The position numbers were made by a program, and so were the translations under genes. Below are positions 18,092-26,349 of a stretch of 55,504 nt of DNA, one piece after another (the stretch's first letter is position 1; every line of letters begins with the position of its first letter). The notes beneath the pieces were generated by a model. It was given only the letters and a program-made list of their open reading frames with translations. It was not told the origin of the DNA and did no database searches. Source of the DNA: Saprospiraceae bacterium. Lineage in GTDB: Bacteria; Bacteroidota; Bacteroidia; Chitinophagales; Saprospiraceae. The DNA lies in contig JAHDDE010000023.1 of the NCBI GenBank assembly GCA_020629515.1, positions 1-55,504 on the forward strand. The letters are read 5' to 3'.

Positions 18092-19083
18092 GAGCTCACT
18101 GTTTTTTTCAAACTTCTGAAAGATCGTAGGCCCTCTCTAGTAGTCGGCTTCTTGATAATTCCTAAATTTTCTTTGACTATCTTAAACAAGGTTGTCCAAT
18201 GAAAATGGACATCTTTGACCACGGACCAAACAGACATATTGATATCATAGATATGAATAGGCTCCGCCTTGGCGCCATTGATCTCCAACAATTTAAATTC
18301 TCCTCTTTTCACTTGATCTATTGATTCTGCCTTGATATCCAATCGCCCAAAATTAAGACCTTCAATGTTTTGAAAAAAATTATTCACCTCTTCAATTAGA
18401 TCACTATCTATTTCATTATTCATATTATAGAACTTCGAACCTCTCGCATAATTCCCTACATGGTCAACAGTCAATTCAATTCCTTCCTCTAAGATCTCTT
18501 CTTTTCTCTGATCTAACTTTTGAAGTACCAAATCCTTTTTTAAAAACGGATTTTTTAGCTTTTCTATTAATTCTTTAATACTACTTGTTCCATCACCCAT
18601 TATAAAAGGCAACTTTTTTTCAACAAATGATGAGACAGCAAATCGATGAGAGTTTTTTCTTTTGTAACACATAATGGAGAATTCCCGCTTCATACTTAGA
18701 TATTCTTGCATCAACATTACTCTATCCTCAAAAAGGGATTGAATTGATTGTAGCTCTCTTTCATTATCAATTTTTCGAACTAAAAATCCTTTAAATCCTA
18801 TATCTGGTTTTATGATTACGGGAAAGTCCAATCCGCTTGATCTCATTTCAGCTAATAAATCAGATTGAGCAGAAATAAGCACAGTTTTAGCCAAATATTT
18901 GGAATCTACCAAAGAATAAACTTCTGACTTTTTATCATCTAACATACCCCCAAGCTTCATAGCAGGATTAGCCAATGAAAAGAAGGTGATAGATCTGAAA
19001 TATAGAGAATAGACTAGCCAGTATAGCAAAGATTGGTACTTATATAACGTTGAAATCCAATATCCTCTATCAGTGATTTTCAA
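18088..19083 (-). CDS. ATP-grasp family protein
   Basis: A 331-residue protein. Residues 60-290 show an ATP-grasp pattern: FPVIIKPDIGFKGFLV (nucleotide-binding lysine), MLMQEYLSMKREFSIM, and a metal-binding end FGRLDIKAES plus FKLLEINGAKAEP. It therefore probably makes a carboxylate-amine or -thiol bond with ATP, like D-Ala-D-Ala ligase and RimK relatives. Its substrate is unknown. The N-terminal 45 residues are aromatic and hydrophobic (YQSLLYWLVYSLYF) and might bind the membrane. It is the first gene of the run leading to coaX and overlaps coaX by 4 bp. Confidence 0.75.
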   Translation of the reverse strand: MKITDRGYWISTLYKYQSLLYWLVYSLYFRSITFFSLANPAMKLGGMLDDKKSEVYSLVDSKYLAKTVLISAQSDLLAEMRSSGLDFPVIIKPDIGFKGFLVRKIDNERELQSIQSLFEDRVMLMQEYLSMKREFSIMCYKRKNSHRFAVSSFVEKKLPFIMGDGTSSIKELIEKLKNPFLKKDLVLQKLDQRKEEILEEGIELTVDHVGNYARGSKFYNMNNEIDSDLIEEVNNFFQNIEGLNFGRLDIKAESIDQVKRGEFKLLEINGAKAEPIHIYDINMSVWSVVKDVHFHWTTLFKIVKENLGIIKKPTTREGLRSFRSLKKTVSS

Positions 19084-19172
19084 ATTTTCTTTTAATGCTC
19101 AGCAATTCAGTAAAGCTAAAGAATATATGAACTCATTCGCATTTGGAAAGGAAAAAAATTGTTGAAAATAAG

Positions 19173-19197
19173 AAGAGCCGGACAAGATCCGACTCTT
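19173..19197 (-). terminator. Probable leftward terminator after the FAH-family gene
   Basis: A ten-pair stem AAGAGTCGGA / TCCGGCTCTT with a 5-nt loop when read leftward, including one G-U pair, followed by CTTATTTT. It lies in the 248-bp gap between the FAH hydrolase and ATP-grasp genes and would end the former's transcript about 135 nt past its stop. Confidence 0.5.
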
Positions 19198-19331
19198 TAA
19201 CACCCTTAAATCGACATTGAGAATGAAAGAAACGATTAAACAATTCTCAAATCAATGTAAATATATATCAACTAAATATTATACAACTCCATATAGACAC
19301 TACACTACCACTCAAAGGCTCTACAAATCGT

Positions 19332-19940
19332 CTACTTTATGGGGCAATCTAATAATTTATTTCCTGACAAAAATCCTTCTAAATGATCCCCTTTTTGTAC
19401 TGGCCCCACCCCCTCTGGGGTACCAGTATATATCAAATCCCCTTTCTGCAAAGTAAATCTATGTGACACATACTCGATAATCGTGGCAACGTCAAAAATC
19501 ATATCAGACGTATTGGCACGTTGCACCTCAGATTGATTCTTTAACAAAGAAAAATTCAAATTTTGCAGATCTATCGAGTCGATGGATATAAATGCGCCAA
19601 TTGACGCGGAATAATCGAAGCTTTTAGCAATCTCCCATGGGTATCCTTTCTTTTTACATTCTTGTTGGATATCACGAGCGGTAAAGTCTATGCCTAGACT
19701 AATCTCATCTATAAACGAAAGAGCATTTGATTTTTTAATACTCTTCCCATGCCTGTTTATTTTAACCACAAGCTCTAATTCATAATGAATGTTATTAGAA
19801 AAGTCGGGATAAAAAAAGGGTTTTGCATGAGGCAACAATGCAGTTGATGGCTTCATGAATATCAATGGTGAAGTAGGCACAGCACTATTCATCTCTTTGG
19901 CATGAGCTGCATAATTTTTACCTACACAAAATATTTTCAT
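19332..19940 (-). CDS. Fumarylacetoacetate hydrolase-family protein
   Basis: A 202-residue single-domain FAH-fold protein. It starts KIFCVGKNYAAHAKEM and has the metal-binding ELELVVKI (Glu pair), GIDFTARDIQ, and the C-terminal TGTPEGVGPVQKGD motif. Family members hydrolyse or decarboxylate beta-diketo acids or act as oxaloacetate tautomerases/acylpyruvases; the short length fits the acylpyruvase/oxaloacetate group (as in FAHD1). Substrate specificity cannot be read from the sequence. Confidence 0.88.
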   Translation of the reverse strand: MKIFCVGKNYAAHAKEMNSAVPTSPLIFMKPSTALLPHAKPFFYPDFSNNIHYELELVVKINRHGKSIKKSNALSFIDEISLGIDFTARDIQQECKKKGYPWEIAKSFDYSASIGAFISIDSIDLQNLNFSLLKNQSEVQRANTSDMIFDVATIIEYVSHRFTLQKGDLIYTGTPEGVGPVQKGDHLEGFLSGNKLLDCPIK

Positions 19941-20036
19941 AGTAAAAAGGATTTGGATATAACAATATGGCTGGATATAAAAGTTACTTCGTACCCAACT
20001 ACATATATATTTGAACTAAATATTAAAGTTAGCAAT

Positions 20037-20630
20037 ATGTCCTTATCTAAAACTTATATAAAGTCCAAAAAAGCATATAAAGTCAGTTTCAAACTTGATG
20101 CCCAGATCTACACTGGTTCAGAAGAGATCAGATTGTTAGGAGATTTTAATGATTGGAATTGGGAAATTGCTCCTTCCTTGAAAAAATTAAAATCAGGTTA
20201 TAAAATTGATATGCTTTTAGAACCAGGAAAAACATATCAATATCGCTATTGCACTGCTAATCAAAAGTGGTTTAATGACGAAAAAGCAGATGGTTATGTT
20301 CCGTCTCCTTTTCAGCATATAGATAATTGTGTGGCTGAAGTGCCCGATGTTGCCCTCAAAATCAAAAAAGAGAAAATAGATTTAACTCTAATTGAAGGGA
20401 TAGGTCCTAAAATTGCTTCTATATTGATCAACGCTGGCTATGACAACTATCTGAAATTAGCAAAAGCAGATCCTGAGCAAATCCAAGATGTACTGAAAAA
20501 AGCCGGTAAAAGATATGCCATGCATAATCCAACTACTTGGCCTGTACAATCACAATTATTAGCGGACGGTAATGTGGATAAATTAAAGGCCTTACAACAA
20601 GAGCTAAAAGGGGGCAAGTTAACAAAGTAA
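20037..20630 (+). CDS. CBM48-like (isoamylase N-terminal) domain fused to helix-hairpin-helix domain
   Basis: A protein of 197 residues from the ATG at 20037; an upstream in-frame ATG at 19902 would lie inside the divergent FAH gene and add a low-complexity leader, so it is rejected. Residues 15-100 (IRLLGDFNDWN, YQYRYCTANQKWFNDEKAD) match the early-set glycogen-binding CBM48/AMPK-beta fold. Residues 117-165 (LIEGIGPKIASILINAGY, KLAKADPEQIQDVLKKAG) are a helix-hairpin-helix of the kind found in DNA-binding and ribosomal accessory proteins. No catalytic domain is present. A scaffold or regulator is plausible, but its function is unknown. Confidence 0.75.
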   Translation: MSLSKTYIKSKKAYKVSFKLDAQIYTGSEEIRLLGDFNDWNWEIAPSLKKLKSGYKIDMLLEPGKTYQYRYCTANQKWFNDEKADGYVPSPFQHIDNCVAEVPDVALKIKKEKIDLTLIEGIGPKIASILINAGYDNYLKLAKADPEQIQDVLKKAGKRYAMHNPTTWPVQSQLLADGNVDKLKALQQELKGGKLTK

Positions 20631-20638
20631 TCAAACGA

Positions 20639-21655
20639 TTAGAATTTAACATTTAAGAGCCCAACTAAGTCTTTGACTTCTGCAAGGGTTTTCTGGGCTC
20701 TCTTTCTAATCTCAGCTGAAGATTCTTTAATCTTATACTTCACTCCTCTTTTATCTTCTAACAATGCTTTTTTATTCTCCTTAAAAGCAGATATCATGTC
20801 AACTACGCTGTCAGATACAGCAGCTTTGAGATCTGAATATTTTAGCATTCCTGCCTTGTAATCACTCATCAGTTGCTTATACGAATTAGGGCTATCTCCA
20901 GATGCATTTAACAGGGTGAACAAATTTTCCACTCCACTACTCATTTGCCCCTTTACACTATCTCCTGTATCAGTTACTGCTGATTTTATCTGCTTTCGTA
21001 TACGAGCCTCATCAGCAAATACGCTTATATAATGCTTTTCGCCTGCACTTTTACTCATCTTCCGATTAGGATCCGCAGTGCTCTTGATTTTGGGCGTATC
21101 TGTGTACAAGGTATCAGGTAAAACAAAATATTCCTTACCTACACCATTGTTAAATCTTTGGGCAATATCTCTTGTCAATTCTAAATGCTGCTCCTGGTCT
21201 TTACCTACTGGCACAAAATCCGCCTTGTATATTAATATATCAGCGGCTTGCAAAACAGGATAGTCTAATAATCCAGCTGAAATAAAATTATCTTTATTCG
21301 ACTCGGATGATGATTGACTTTTATCTTTAAATTGAGTCATCCGTGTCAGTTGCCCATAAGAACAATAGCAGTTAAATATCCAGTTCAACTCAGCGTGCTC
21401 GGGTATAAGTGATTGTATGAATAGATTTTTAGGCTCCACGCCAACGGCTATGAGATTAATTATTAATTCCCAAGTATTATTTCTTAATTTCTTGGGATCA
21501 TATGGCATCGTCATCGCATGATAATCTACCACCCCATAAAAACAATCATAATCCGCCTGAAGATCCACCCAGTTTTTGACCGCGCCAAAATAATTGCCCA
21601 AATGCATCTCTCCTGTTGGTTGTATACACGACAATACCGTTTTTCTACTCATCAC
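20639..21655 (-). CDS. trpS: Tryptophan--tRNA ligase
   Basis: A 338-residue class I aminoacyl-tRNA synthetase that charges tRNA-Trp. The HIGH-like motif is PTGEMHLGNYFGAV near the N-terminus and the KMSKS motif is intact (NRKMSKSAGE, about residue 199). DILIYKADFVPVGKDQEQHLE forms part of the tryptophan/adenylate site. The length matches bacterial TrpRS. Two ATGs stand at the start (MMSRK), so the exact first codon is uncertain by one residue. It lies 7 bp after ridA. Confidence 0.97.
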   Translation of the reverse strand: MMSRKTVLSCIQPTGEMHLGNYFGAVKNWVDLQADYDCFYGVVDYHAMTMPYDPKKLRNNTWELIINLIAVGVEPKNLFIQSLIPEHAELNWIFNCYCSYGQLTRMTQFKDKSQSSSESNKDNFISAGLLDYPVLQAADILIYKADFVPVGKDQEQHLELTRDIAQRFNNGVGKEYFVLPDTLYTDTPKIKSTADPNRKMSKSAGEKHYISVFADEARIRKQIKSAVTDTGDSVKGQMSSGVENLFTLLNASGDSPNSYKQLMSDYKAGMLKYSDLKAAVSDSVVDMISAFKENKKALLEDKRGVKYKIKESSAEIRKRAQKTLAEVKDLVGLLNVKF

Positions 21656-21662
21656 TTTTCTT

Positions 21663-22043
21663 TTACTGTACTGCTATAGCAGATATCTCCACATTCACAT
21701 ATTTAGGTAAACCCGATACCTCTACTAATTCTCTTGCTGGTGCGGTGTCATCATTAAAGTACTGAGCATATACTGCGTTAATCCTGCTATAATTCTGCAT
21801 ATTTTTAACAAACACACTGCATTTCACCACATTATCGAAAGTCATTCCTGCATTTTCCAATACATTTTTAAGGTTGGTCATCACCTGATGTGTTTCTTCC
21901 TCTATAGAACCCATAACTAATTCTCCAGTTGTTGGATTTAAAGCGATCTGCCCCGCTAAATACAGTGTTCCATTTGCTAGAATAGCTTGATTATAAGGAC
22001 CGACTGGTGCTGGGGCATTAATTGTATTCTTTATTTCCTTCAT
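21663..22043 (-). CDS. ridA: RidA family enamine/imine deaminase
   Basis: A 126-residue YjgF/YER057c/UK114 protein. It has APAPVGPYNQAIL at the N-terminus, LYLAGQIALNP, the conserved arginine in RINAVYAQYF, and the C-terminal signature PARELVEVSGLPKYVNVEI. RidA proteins hydrolyse reactive 2-aminoacrylate-type enamines released by PLP enzymes and protect other enzymes from damage. They act as cytosolic trimers. It lies between rpmF and trpS. Confidence 0.95.
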   Translation of the reverse strand: MKEIKNTINAPAPVGPYNQAILANGTLYLAGQIALNPTTGELVMGSIEEETHQVMTNLKNVLENAGMTFDNVVKCSVFVKNMQNYSRINAVYAQYFNDDTAPARELVEVSGLPKYVNVEISAIAVQ

Positions 22044-22071
22044 TCTATTTTTTTAATATTCTATCATCAAA

Positions 22072-22109
22072 CTAAAAAGCTCCAATGACACAAATAGTCA
22101 GTGGAGCTT
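22072..22109 (-). terminator. Leftward terminator after rpmF
   Basis: An inverted repeat AAGCTCCA / TGGAGCTT, extended inside by TGAC/GTCA, is followed on the leftward strand by TTTTTAG. It separates rpmF from ridA. Confidence 0.65.
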
Positions 22110-22149
22110 CACCTGCCGAAGGGCAGATTTATATATACATAGGAATATA

Positions 22150-22344
22150 TTAATCTAATTCTTCCTCAGCTGGAATCACAACTTGACCTTTGTAGTACAT
22201 ACTTCCTTCGTGCCAGTATGCTCTATGATACAAATGTGCCTCTCCAGTAGTCTTACATACCGCTACTGTTGGCGGTGTTGCCTTTTTATGAGTACGTCTT
22301 TTTCTTTTTCTCTGCTTAGAAATTCTACTCTTAGGATGTGCCAT
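22150..22344 (-). CDS. rpmF: 50S ribosomal protein L32
   Basis: A 64-residue basic protein, [20 protein letters not shown] at the start, typical of L32. The two CxxC zinc pairs of classical L32 are absent; only one cysteine (VAVCKTTG) remains, so this is the zinc-independent form. It lies 24 bp downstream of the DUF177/YceD gene, a linkage conserved across bacteria. Confidence 0.95.
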   Translation of the reverse strand: MAHPKSRISKQRKRKRRTHKKATPPTVAVCKTTGEAHLYHRAYWHEGSMYYKGQVVIPAEEELD

Positions 22345-22368
22345 TAGTCTCTTATTATATTAGTCTTA

Positions 22369-22890
22369 TTATAAATCTAAATCCTTTAATCCGCTCCATA
22401 GTGGATTATCTTCATTTTGATCTTCTTCTATATCCTGCTCTAAGATATCTAACGCATCGTGATCACAATATTTGTAACCTTCAGAATCACAATCTCGCAA
22501 AGAAACTAAGGGGATATGAACATGGATCAGCTCGTACATAATTTCCGTCAAATCAACATGAGTCTCTTTTGGATCGAGATACATTATCTCCTCATCGTCA
22601 CTACTATCTTCTTCAGAGAATTTAATAATTATTTGATCGTCTCCAGATAGGTCGATATCAATCGGTGCAGTGCATCTATCACATACTCCTTGATAACTCC
22701 CTCTGATAGCAAACTGCAATACCAACATGCTATCTCGCTTATCCATCTCTACATTTACAGAAAATATCCCTTCCTTAATTCTTGACTTTTCAAACTTTGA
22801 AAAGAAGGATTTGTCTATGTCAAAATCAAAATGATGCAACCCATTTCCTAATCCTTTGTAAGTAAATCTATAATCCTTAATAGAAATCAC
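22369..22890 (-). CDS. DUF177/YceD family protein linked to L32 and 23S rRNA
   Basis: A 173-residue acidic protein. The central GVCDRCTAPIDIDL (CxxC) and the later DLTEIMYELIHVHIPLV match the DUF177 family, which in plants and bacteria is needed for 23S rRNA accumulation. A second cysteine pair is in DCDSEGYKYCDHDA. It heads a two-gene unit with rpmF; the plsX/fabH genes that follow in many bacteria are not here. A full -7 box precedes it. Confidence 0.88.
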   Translation of the reverse strand: MISIKDYRFTYKGLGNGLHHFDFDIDKSFFSKFEKSRIKEGIFSVNVEMDKRDSMLVLQFAIRGSYQGVCDRCTAPIDIDLSGDDQIIIKFSEEDSSDDEEIMYLDPKETHVDLTEIMYELIHVHIPLVSLRDCDSEGYKYCDHDALDILEQDIEEDQNEDNPLWSGLKDLDL

Positions 22891-22916
22891 AGCTTCAAGA
22901 TTTTCGAAATGGAGCG

Positions 22917-22924
22917 CAAAGATA
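22917..22924 (-). promoter_or_regulatory. -7 box of the DUF177-rpmF operon
   Basis: TATCTTTG read leftward, an exact TAnnTTTG match 27 bp before the ATG. No obvious TTG stands at -33. Confidence 0.5.
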
Positions 22925-23040
22925 GTATATCGATGGGTTATTTACCATCTTTTTGCAGGATATTTACAATCATTATCCCACAACTCTATGATGTCACTTT
23001 AAAATTCGATAATTGCTATCTATCATCGGACAGAGATTTG

Positions 23041-24438
23041 CTATCCCAATCCGCCTATCATCTTCTCTGGTCGCACCCACTCGGTGAATTCTTCGTCCGT
23101 CAGATAACCCAATGCAATCGCTGCTGCTCTTAGGGTAGTATCCTCCTTGTATGCTTTCTTGGCAATTTCTGATGCCTTATCATAACCTATCTTAGTATTC
23201 AGTGCTGTCACCAACATCAAGGAGTTATTAAGATGTTCGGTGATCTTCTTTTGATTAGGTTGTAGGCCTAACATGCAGTTATCATTGAAGCTAATGCAAG
23301 CGTCGCCGATTAATCTTGCAGACATCAAGAAGTTATAGATCATCATTGGCTTAAAGACATTAAGCTCAAAGTGTCCAGTCATGCCTCCAACATTAATAGC
23401 TACATCATTACCCACTACTTGTGCCATGGCCATCGTTAATGCTTCGGACTGTGTAGGATTTACTTTGCCAGGCATGATCGATGATCCAGGCTCATTAGCA
23501 GGTATGACTAATTCTCCAATACCACTCCTCGGTCCAGAAGCAAGCATTCGTATGTCATTGCCAATCTTCATAAGTGATACAGCCACTGTCTTAAGCGCAC
23601 CATGAGCTTCGACTATAGCATCATGCGCTGCCAATCCTTCAAATTTATTTTCTCCTGTGACGAATGGCAATCCTGTGATCTTAGCAATCTCTGCAGCTAC
23701 AGCCACATCATATCCTTTTGGCGTATTCAATCCTGTACCTACCGCCGTACCACCAAGTGCTAACTCTGATAGGTGTGCCAAACTATGTTTGATAGCCCTG
23801 ATACCGTGATCTAATTGTGACGCATATCCTGACAATTCCTGTCCAACTGTGACCGGCGTGGCATCCATGAAGTGCGTACGACCTATCTTCACCACATCCA
23901 TGTATTCCTTTGATTTAGCTTCGATGGTGGCTTTTAATTTTTCAATACCAGGTATTGTAATCTCCATGAGCATCTTATAAGCAGCAATATGCATAGCTGT
24001 TGGGAATGTATCATTGGACGATTGTGACTTATTGACATCATCATTGGGGTGAAGCGCTTTTAGTGTATCTGATAGTTGCCCTCCCGAGATAACATGACCT
24101 CTATTAGCGACAACCTCATTGACATTCATATTGCTCTGAGTACCAGAACCCGTCTGCCATACGACCAATGGAAATTGATCCGACAATTTGCCAGCTAATA
24201 TCTCATCACATACTTGTCCAATCAACTTAGCTTTTTCGTTATCAAGGACCCCTAAGTCTGCATTAGTCTTAGCTGCTGCCTTTTTTAATATCGCAAATGC
24301 CTCTATGACTTCTTTTGGCATTTTTTGACCTCCTATCTTAAAATTTTGCATGGAACGCTGAGTTTGGGCGGCCCAATATTTCTCTGCTGGAACATCAATA
24401 TATCCGATCGAATCTTTCTCTTGTCTGAATTTTGCCAT
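23041..24438 (-). CDS. fumC: Class II fumarate hydratase
   Basis: A 465-residue enzyme of the citric acid cycle that interconverts fumarate and L-malate, acting as an iron-free homotetramer. Recognisable elements are [14 protein letters not shown], the active-site region [14 protein letters not shown], and the superfamily signature [15 protein letters not shown]. The length is standard. It is transcribed divergently from sod with a 108-bp gap holding promoters on both strands. It stands alone otherwise. Confidence 0.97.
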   Translation of the reverse strand: MAKFRQEKDSIGYIDVPAEKYWAAQTQRSMQNFKIGGQKMPKEVIEAFAILKKAAAKTNADLGVLDNEKAKLIGQVCDEILAGKLSDQFPLVVWQTGSGTQSNMNVNEVVANRGHVISGGQLSDTLKALHPNDDVNKSQSSNDTFPTAMHIAAYKMLMEITIPGIEKLKATIEAKSKEYMDVVKIGRTHFMDATPVTVGQELSGYASQLDHGIRAIKHSLAHLSELALGGTAVGTGLNTPKGYDVAVAAEIAKITGLPFVTGENKFEGLAAHDAIVEAHGALKTVAVSLMKIGNDIRMLASGPRSGIGELVIPANEPGSSIMPGKVNPTQSEALTMAMAQVVGNDVAINVGGMTGHFELNVFKPMMIYNFLMSARLIGDACISFNDNCMLGLQPNQKKITEHLNNSLMLVTALNTKIGYDKASEIAKKAYKEDTTLRAAAIALGYLTDEEFTEWVRPEKMIGGLG

Positions 24439-24476
24439 GGCTTTAAATAATTTAAATATTTTTCATTTAACCCTCG

Positions 24477-24484
24477 CAAAGGTA
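24477..24484 (-). promoter_or_regulatory. -7 box of fumC
   Basis: TACCTTTG on the leftward strand (exact TAnnTTTG). A TTG lies about 23 nt upstream, slightly farther than usual. The leader is about 35 nt. Confidence 0.55.
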
Positions 24485-24491
24485 AACTTCT

Positions 24492-24499
24492 TATCTTCG
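24492..24499 (+). promoter_or_regulatory. Probable -7 box of sod
   Basis: TATCTTCG differs from TAnnTTTG at one base and lies about 48 bp before the sod ATG. It overlaps the fumC upstream region, so the two promoters may influence each other. Confidence 0.4.
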
Positions 24500-24546
24500 C
24501 ATCAGTTCAATTAATATTACTTTCAAACATTTAAAACAAATATAAA

Positions 24547-25155
24547 ATGGCTTTCGAACTACCAGAATTAGGCTATTCTTATGACGCTTTAGCGCCGAAC
24601 ATAGATGCAAAGACTATGGAAATCCACCATAGCAAACATCACAATGGATACACTAACAAATTGAATGCAGCTATCGAAGGAACACCACTAGCAGATAAAA
24701 GCATCGAGGATATTCTTACTTCCCTCGATATGACCAATGGCGCCGTAAGAAATAATGGTGGCGGGTACTATAACCACTGCTTATACTGGGAGGTTATTAA
24801 TCCAAATGACAGAGGAAGACTATCTGGAGCATTGCTTGATGCAATAAATAATGCATTCGGATCTAAAGAAGACTTCGAAAAGCAATTCGCCGCAGCGGCG
24901 GGTACAAGGTTTGGTTCTGGATGGGCTTGGTTATGCGTGCATGATGGTGGAAAATTAGAGATTTGTTCTACTCCTAACCAAGATAATCCTCTCATGCCAG
25001 GAGTAGGCTGTGGAGGAACTCCGATATTAGGTATTGATGTATGGGAGCATGCCTATTACCTCAACTACCAAAACAAAAGACCTGATTATGTGAAGGCATT
25101 CATGAGTATCATCAATTGGAATGTTGTTGAAAAGAAATATGAGGCCTTAGTATAG
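24547..25155 (+). CDS. sodA: Superoxide dismutase, Mn-type residue pattern
   Basis: A 202-residue Fe/Mn superoxide dismutase that turns superoxide into oxygen and peroxide. Metal ligands are seen in [24 protein letters not shown] and [13 protein letters not shown] (Asp/His). The second-shell glutamine is in the C-terminal domain (NQDNPLMPG), with glycine at the Fe-type glutamine position (GGGYYNH); this pattern points to manganese, although cambialistic activity is possible. No signal peptide, so it is cytosolic. A strong terminator follows. Confidence 0.95.
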   Translation: MAFELPELGYSYDALAPNIDAKTMEIHHSKHHNGYTNKLNAAIEGTPLADKSIEDILTSLDMTNGAVRNNGGGYYNHCLYWEVINPNDRGRLSGALLDAINNAFGSKEDFEKQFAAAAGTRFGSGWAWLCVHDGGKLEICSTPNQDNPLMPGVGCGGTPILGIDVWEHAYYLNYQNKRPDYVKAFMSIINWNVVEKKYEALV

Positions 25156-25193
25156 CCCACTAAGGGTTAACACCTAATTTCAGAACAATTATC

Positions 25194-25232
25194 AAGAAAG
25201 CCAGTTCATATATATGAATTGGCTTTCTTTTT
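25194..25232 (+). terminator. Terminator after sod
   Basis: A stem AAGAAAGCCA / TGGCTTTCTT with an extended inner pairing TTCATATATATGAA, followed by TTTT. A clear rightward intrinsic terminator 38 bp after the stop. Confidence 0.8.
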
Positions 25233-25358
25233 GCAGTTATGTTATTGATTGATATCAAAGAAAATTGAGATACCTATAAATGGTGATTTTTGTTTTCGAA
25301 TTGTTAAAAGCATTGATTATCGAAGAATATTGACATAACTTATATAAAATTATTTCCC

Positions 25359-25433
25359 ATGATACTATTCGCAATTGCTTCAGCGGTTGTTTTATTATTT
25401 GGCGAACAGATGATAAAAGAATCAAGAATCTAA
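25359..25433 (+). CDS. Candidate 24-residue membrane micro-protein
   Basis: In the 420-bp gap between sod and the next gene, an ATG opens 24 codons: a hydrophobic stretch ILFAIASAVVLLFG followed by a charged tail EQMIKESRI. The stop is 13 bp before a strong terminator stem. The layout (own gap, ORF, terminator, upstream sod terminator) suggests a separate small transcript. There is no Shine-Dalgarno, but these are rare in this phylum. Whether it is translated is unknown; it could equally be a small RNA. Confidence 0.4.
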   Translation: MILFAIASAVVLLFGEQMIKESRI

Positions 25434-25446
25434 AAAGCTTTTAGTC

Positions 25447-25480
25447 GGAGGACAGAACATTTCTGATCCTCCTTTTTTTT
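25447..25480 (+). terminator. Terminator of the micro-ORF transcript
   Basis: GGAGGA pairs with TCCTCC (25467-25472), with further CAG/CTG pairing inside, followed by eight T residues. Its presence 215 bp beyond the sod terminator implies a separate transcript ends here. Nothing else is seen between 25481 and 25575. Confidence 0.8.
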
Positions 25481-25575
25481 ATAATAGCACCGCACTTTTA
25501 TTTTTCAGACGACAGCAGAAATACAACCACTTGTGTGAGTCTTGCAAAACATAATGATGATATCGAAAAAGCTGG

Positions 25576-26349
25576 TTAGAACTCTACGCCAATTGATAAT
25601 CCTGGCCGGATATAATGAGCACGATAATCAGAAACAAAGGGCAAGTTCGTATTCCAATCAATACCCTCTAAACGACCTGTAGCTCTCTGATAATTTCCAG
25701 TTAACGCAATTAATACTCTAACCTTTCTTCTGTTAGCAATGTGAATCCCTAATGAAGCTTGTGAAAACATGCCCCCATTTAGATCATGAGTACCTTGAAA
25801 GAAGAAATTATTGTTGTTTAATGCTAGGCCGTATCCCAATTTAGCCGAGGTAAATAGCCTAACCAATTTATCGTTGAAGTAATACCTCCCATACGCATAG
25901 ACTGGGATGTAATTACTTCTGACATATATCCAATTTACATAATTGGCCCAAGTGGTATAAGCAACTCCACCACCAACATTTATTCTCGGCCCAAATCTTT
26001 TGGCCACATTTAGAGCAACTTCCGACCCAGTTTCAACATCCGAATAGATTGAATTTAAGGATAACTGAAAAAGAATGCCTTGTTCTTTATGAAACCTGGG
26101 AGCCAGTTCAATAAAAGAAGATTTCCTCCTCTCTTTCACACCAATACTTTCTACATATTTATACCCGATATCGAGCGTGTCACCAGAGCCCAATAAAATT
26201 TTAATTGCATAGTCTGTATCCTCTAAAATATGACCGACCAATACACTGCCATCTTTAAGATATACTTCTTCTTTTTTATCCTCCTGCCCATTAACCAAAT
26301 GTCCCAATAATAGGGCTATCAGCACAGAGAAATATCGCATTTGGTTCAT
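25576..26349 (-). CDS. Probable outer-membrane barrel protein with LSM-like N-terminal segment
   Basis: A 257-residue protein with a signal peptide (ending HLVNGQ, about residue 22). Residues 27-72 (VYLKDGSVLVGHILEDTDYA, then GDTLDIGYKYVESIG) resemble small beta-barrel segments found at the start of several Bacteroidota surface proteins. The remainder alternates aromatic and polar residues (YGLALNNNNFFFQG, IRPGLSIGVEF) and ends in phenylalanine, as outer-membrane barrels do. It directly abuts the upstream lipoprotein gene. The function is unknown. Confidence 0.65.
   Translation of the reverse strand: MNQMRYFSVLIALLLGHLVNGQEDKKEEVYLKDGSVLVGHILEDTDYAIKILLGSGDTLDIGYKYVESIGVKERRKSSFIELAPRFHKEQGILFQLSLNSIYSDVETGSEVALNVAKRFGPRINVGGGVAYTTWANYVNWIYVRSNYIPVYAYGRYYFNDKLVRLFTSAKLGYGLALNNNNFFFQGTHDLNGGMFSQASLGIHIANRRKVRVLIALTGNYQRATGRLEGIDWNTNLPFVSDYRAHYIRPGLSIGVEF

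Noticed and set aside
19902-20036. N-terminal extension of the CBM48-HhH gene
   Set aside because: The in-frame ATG at 19902 lies inside the divergent FAH-family gene and adds a leader without domain features. The ATG at 20037 directly precedes the folded part.
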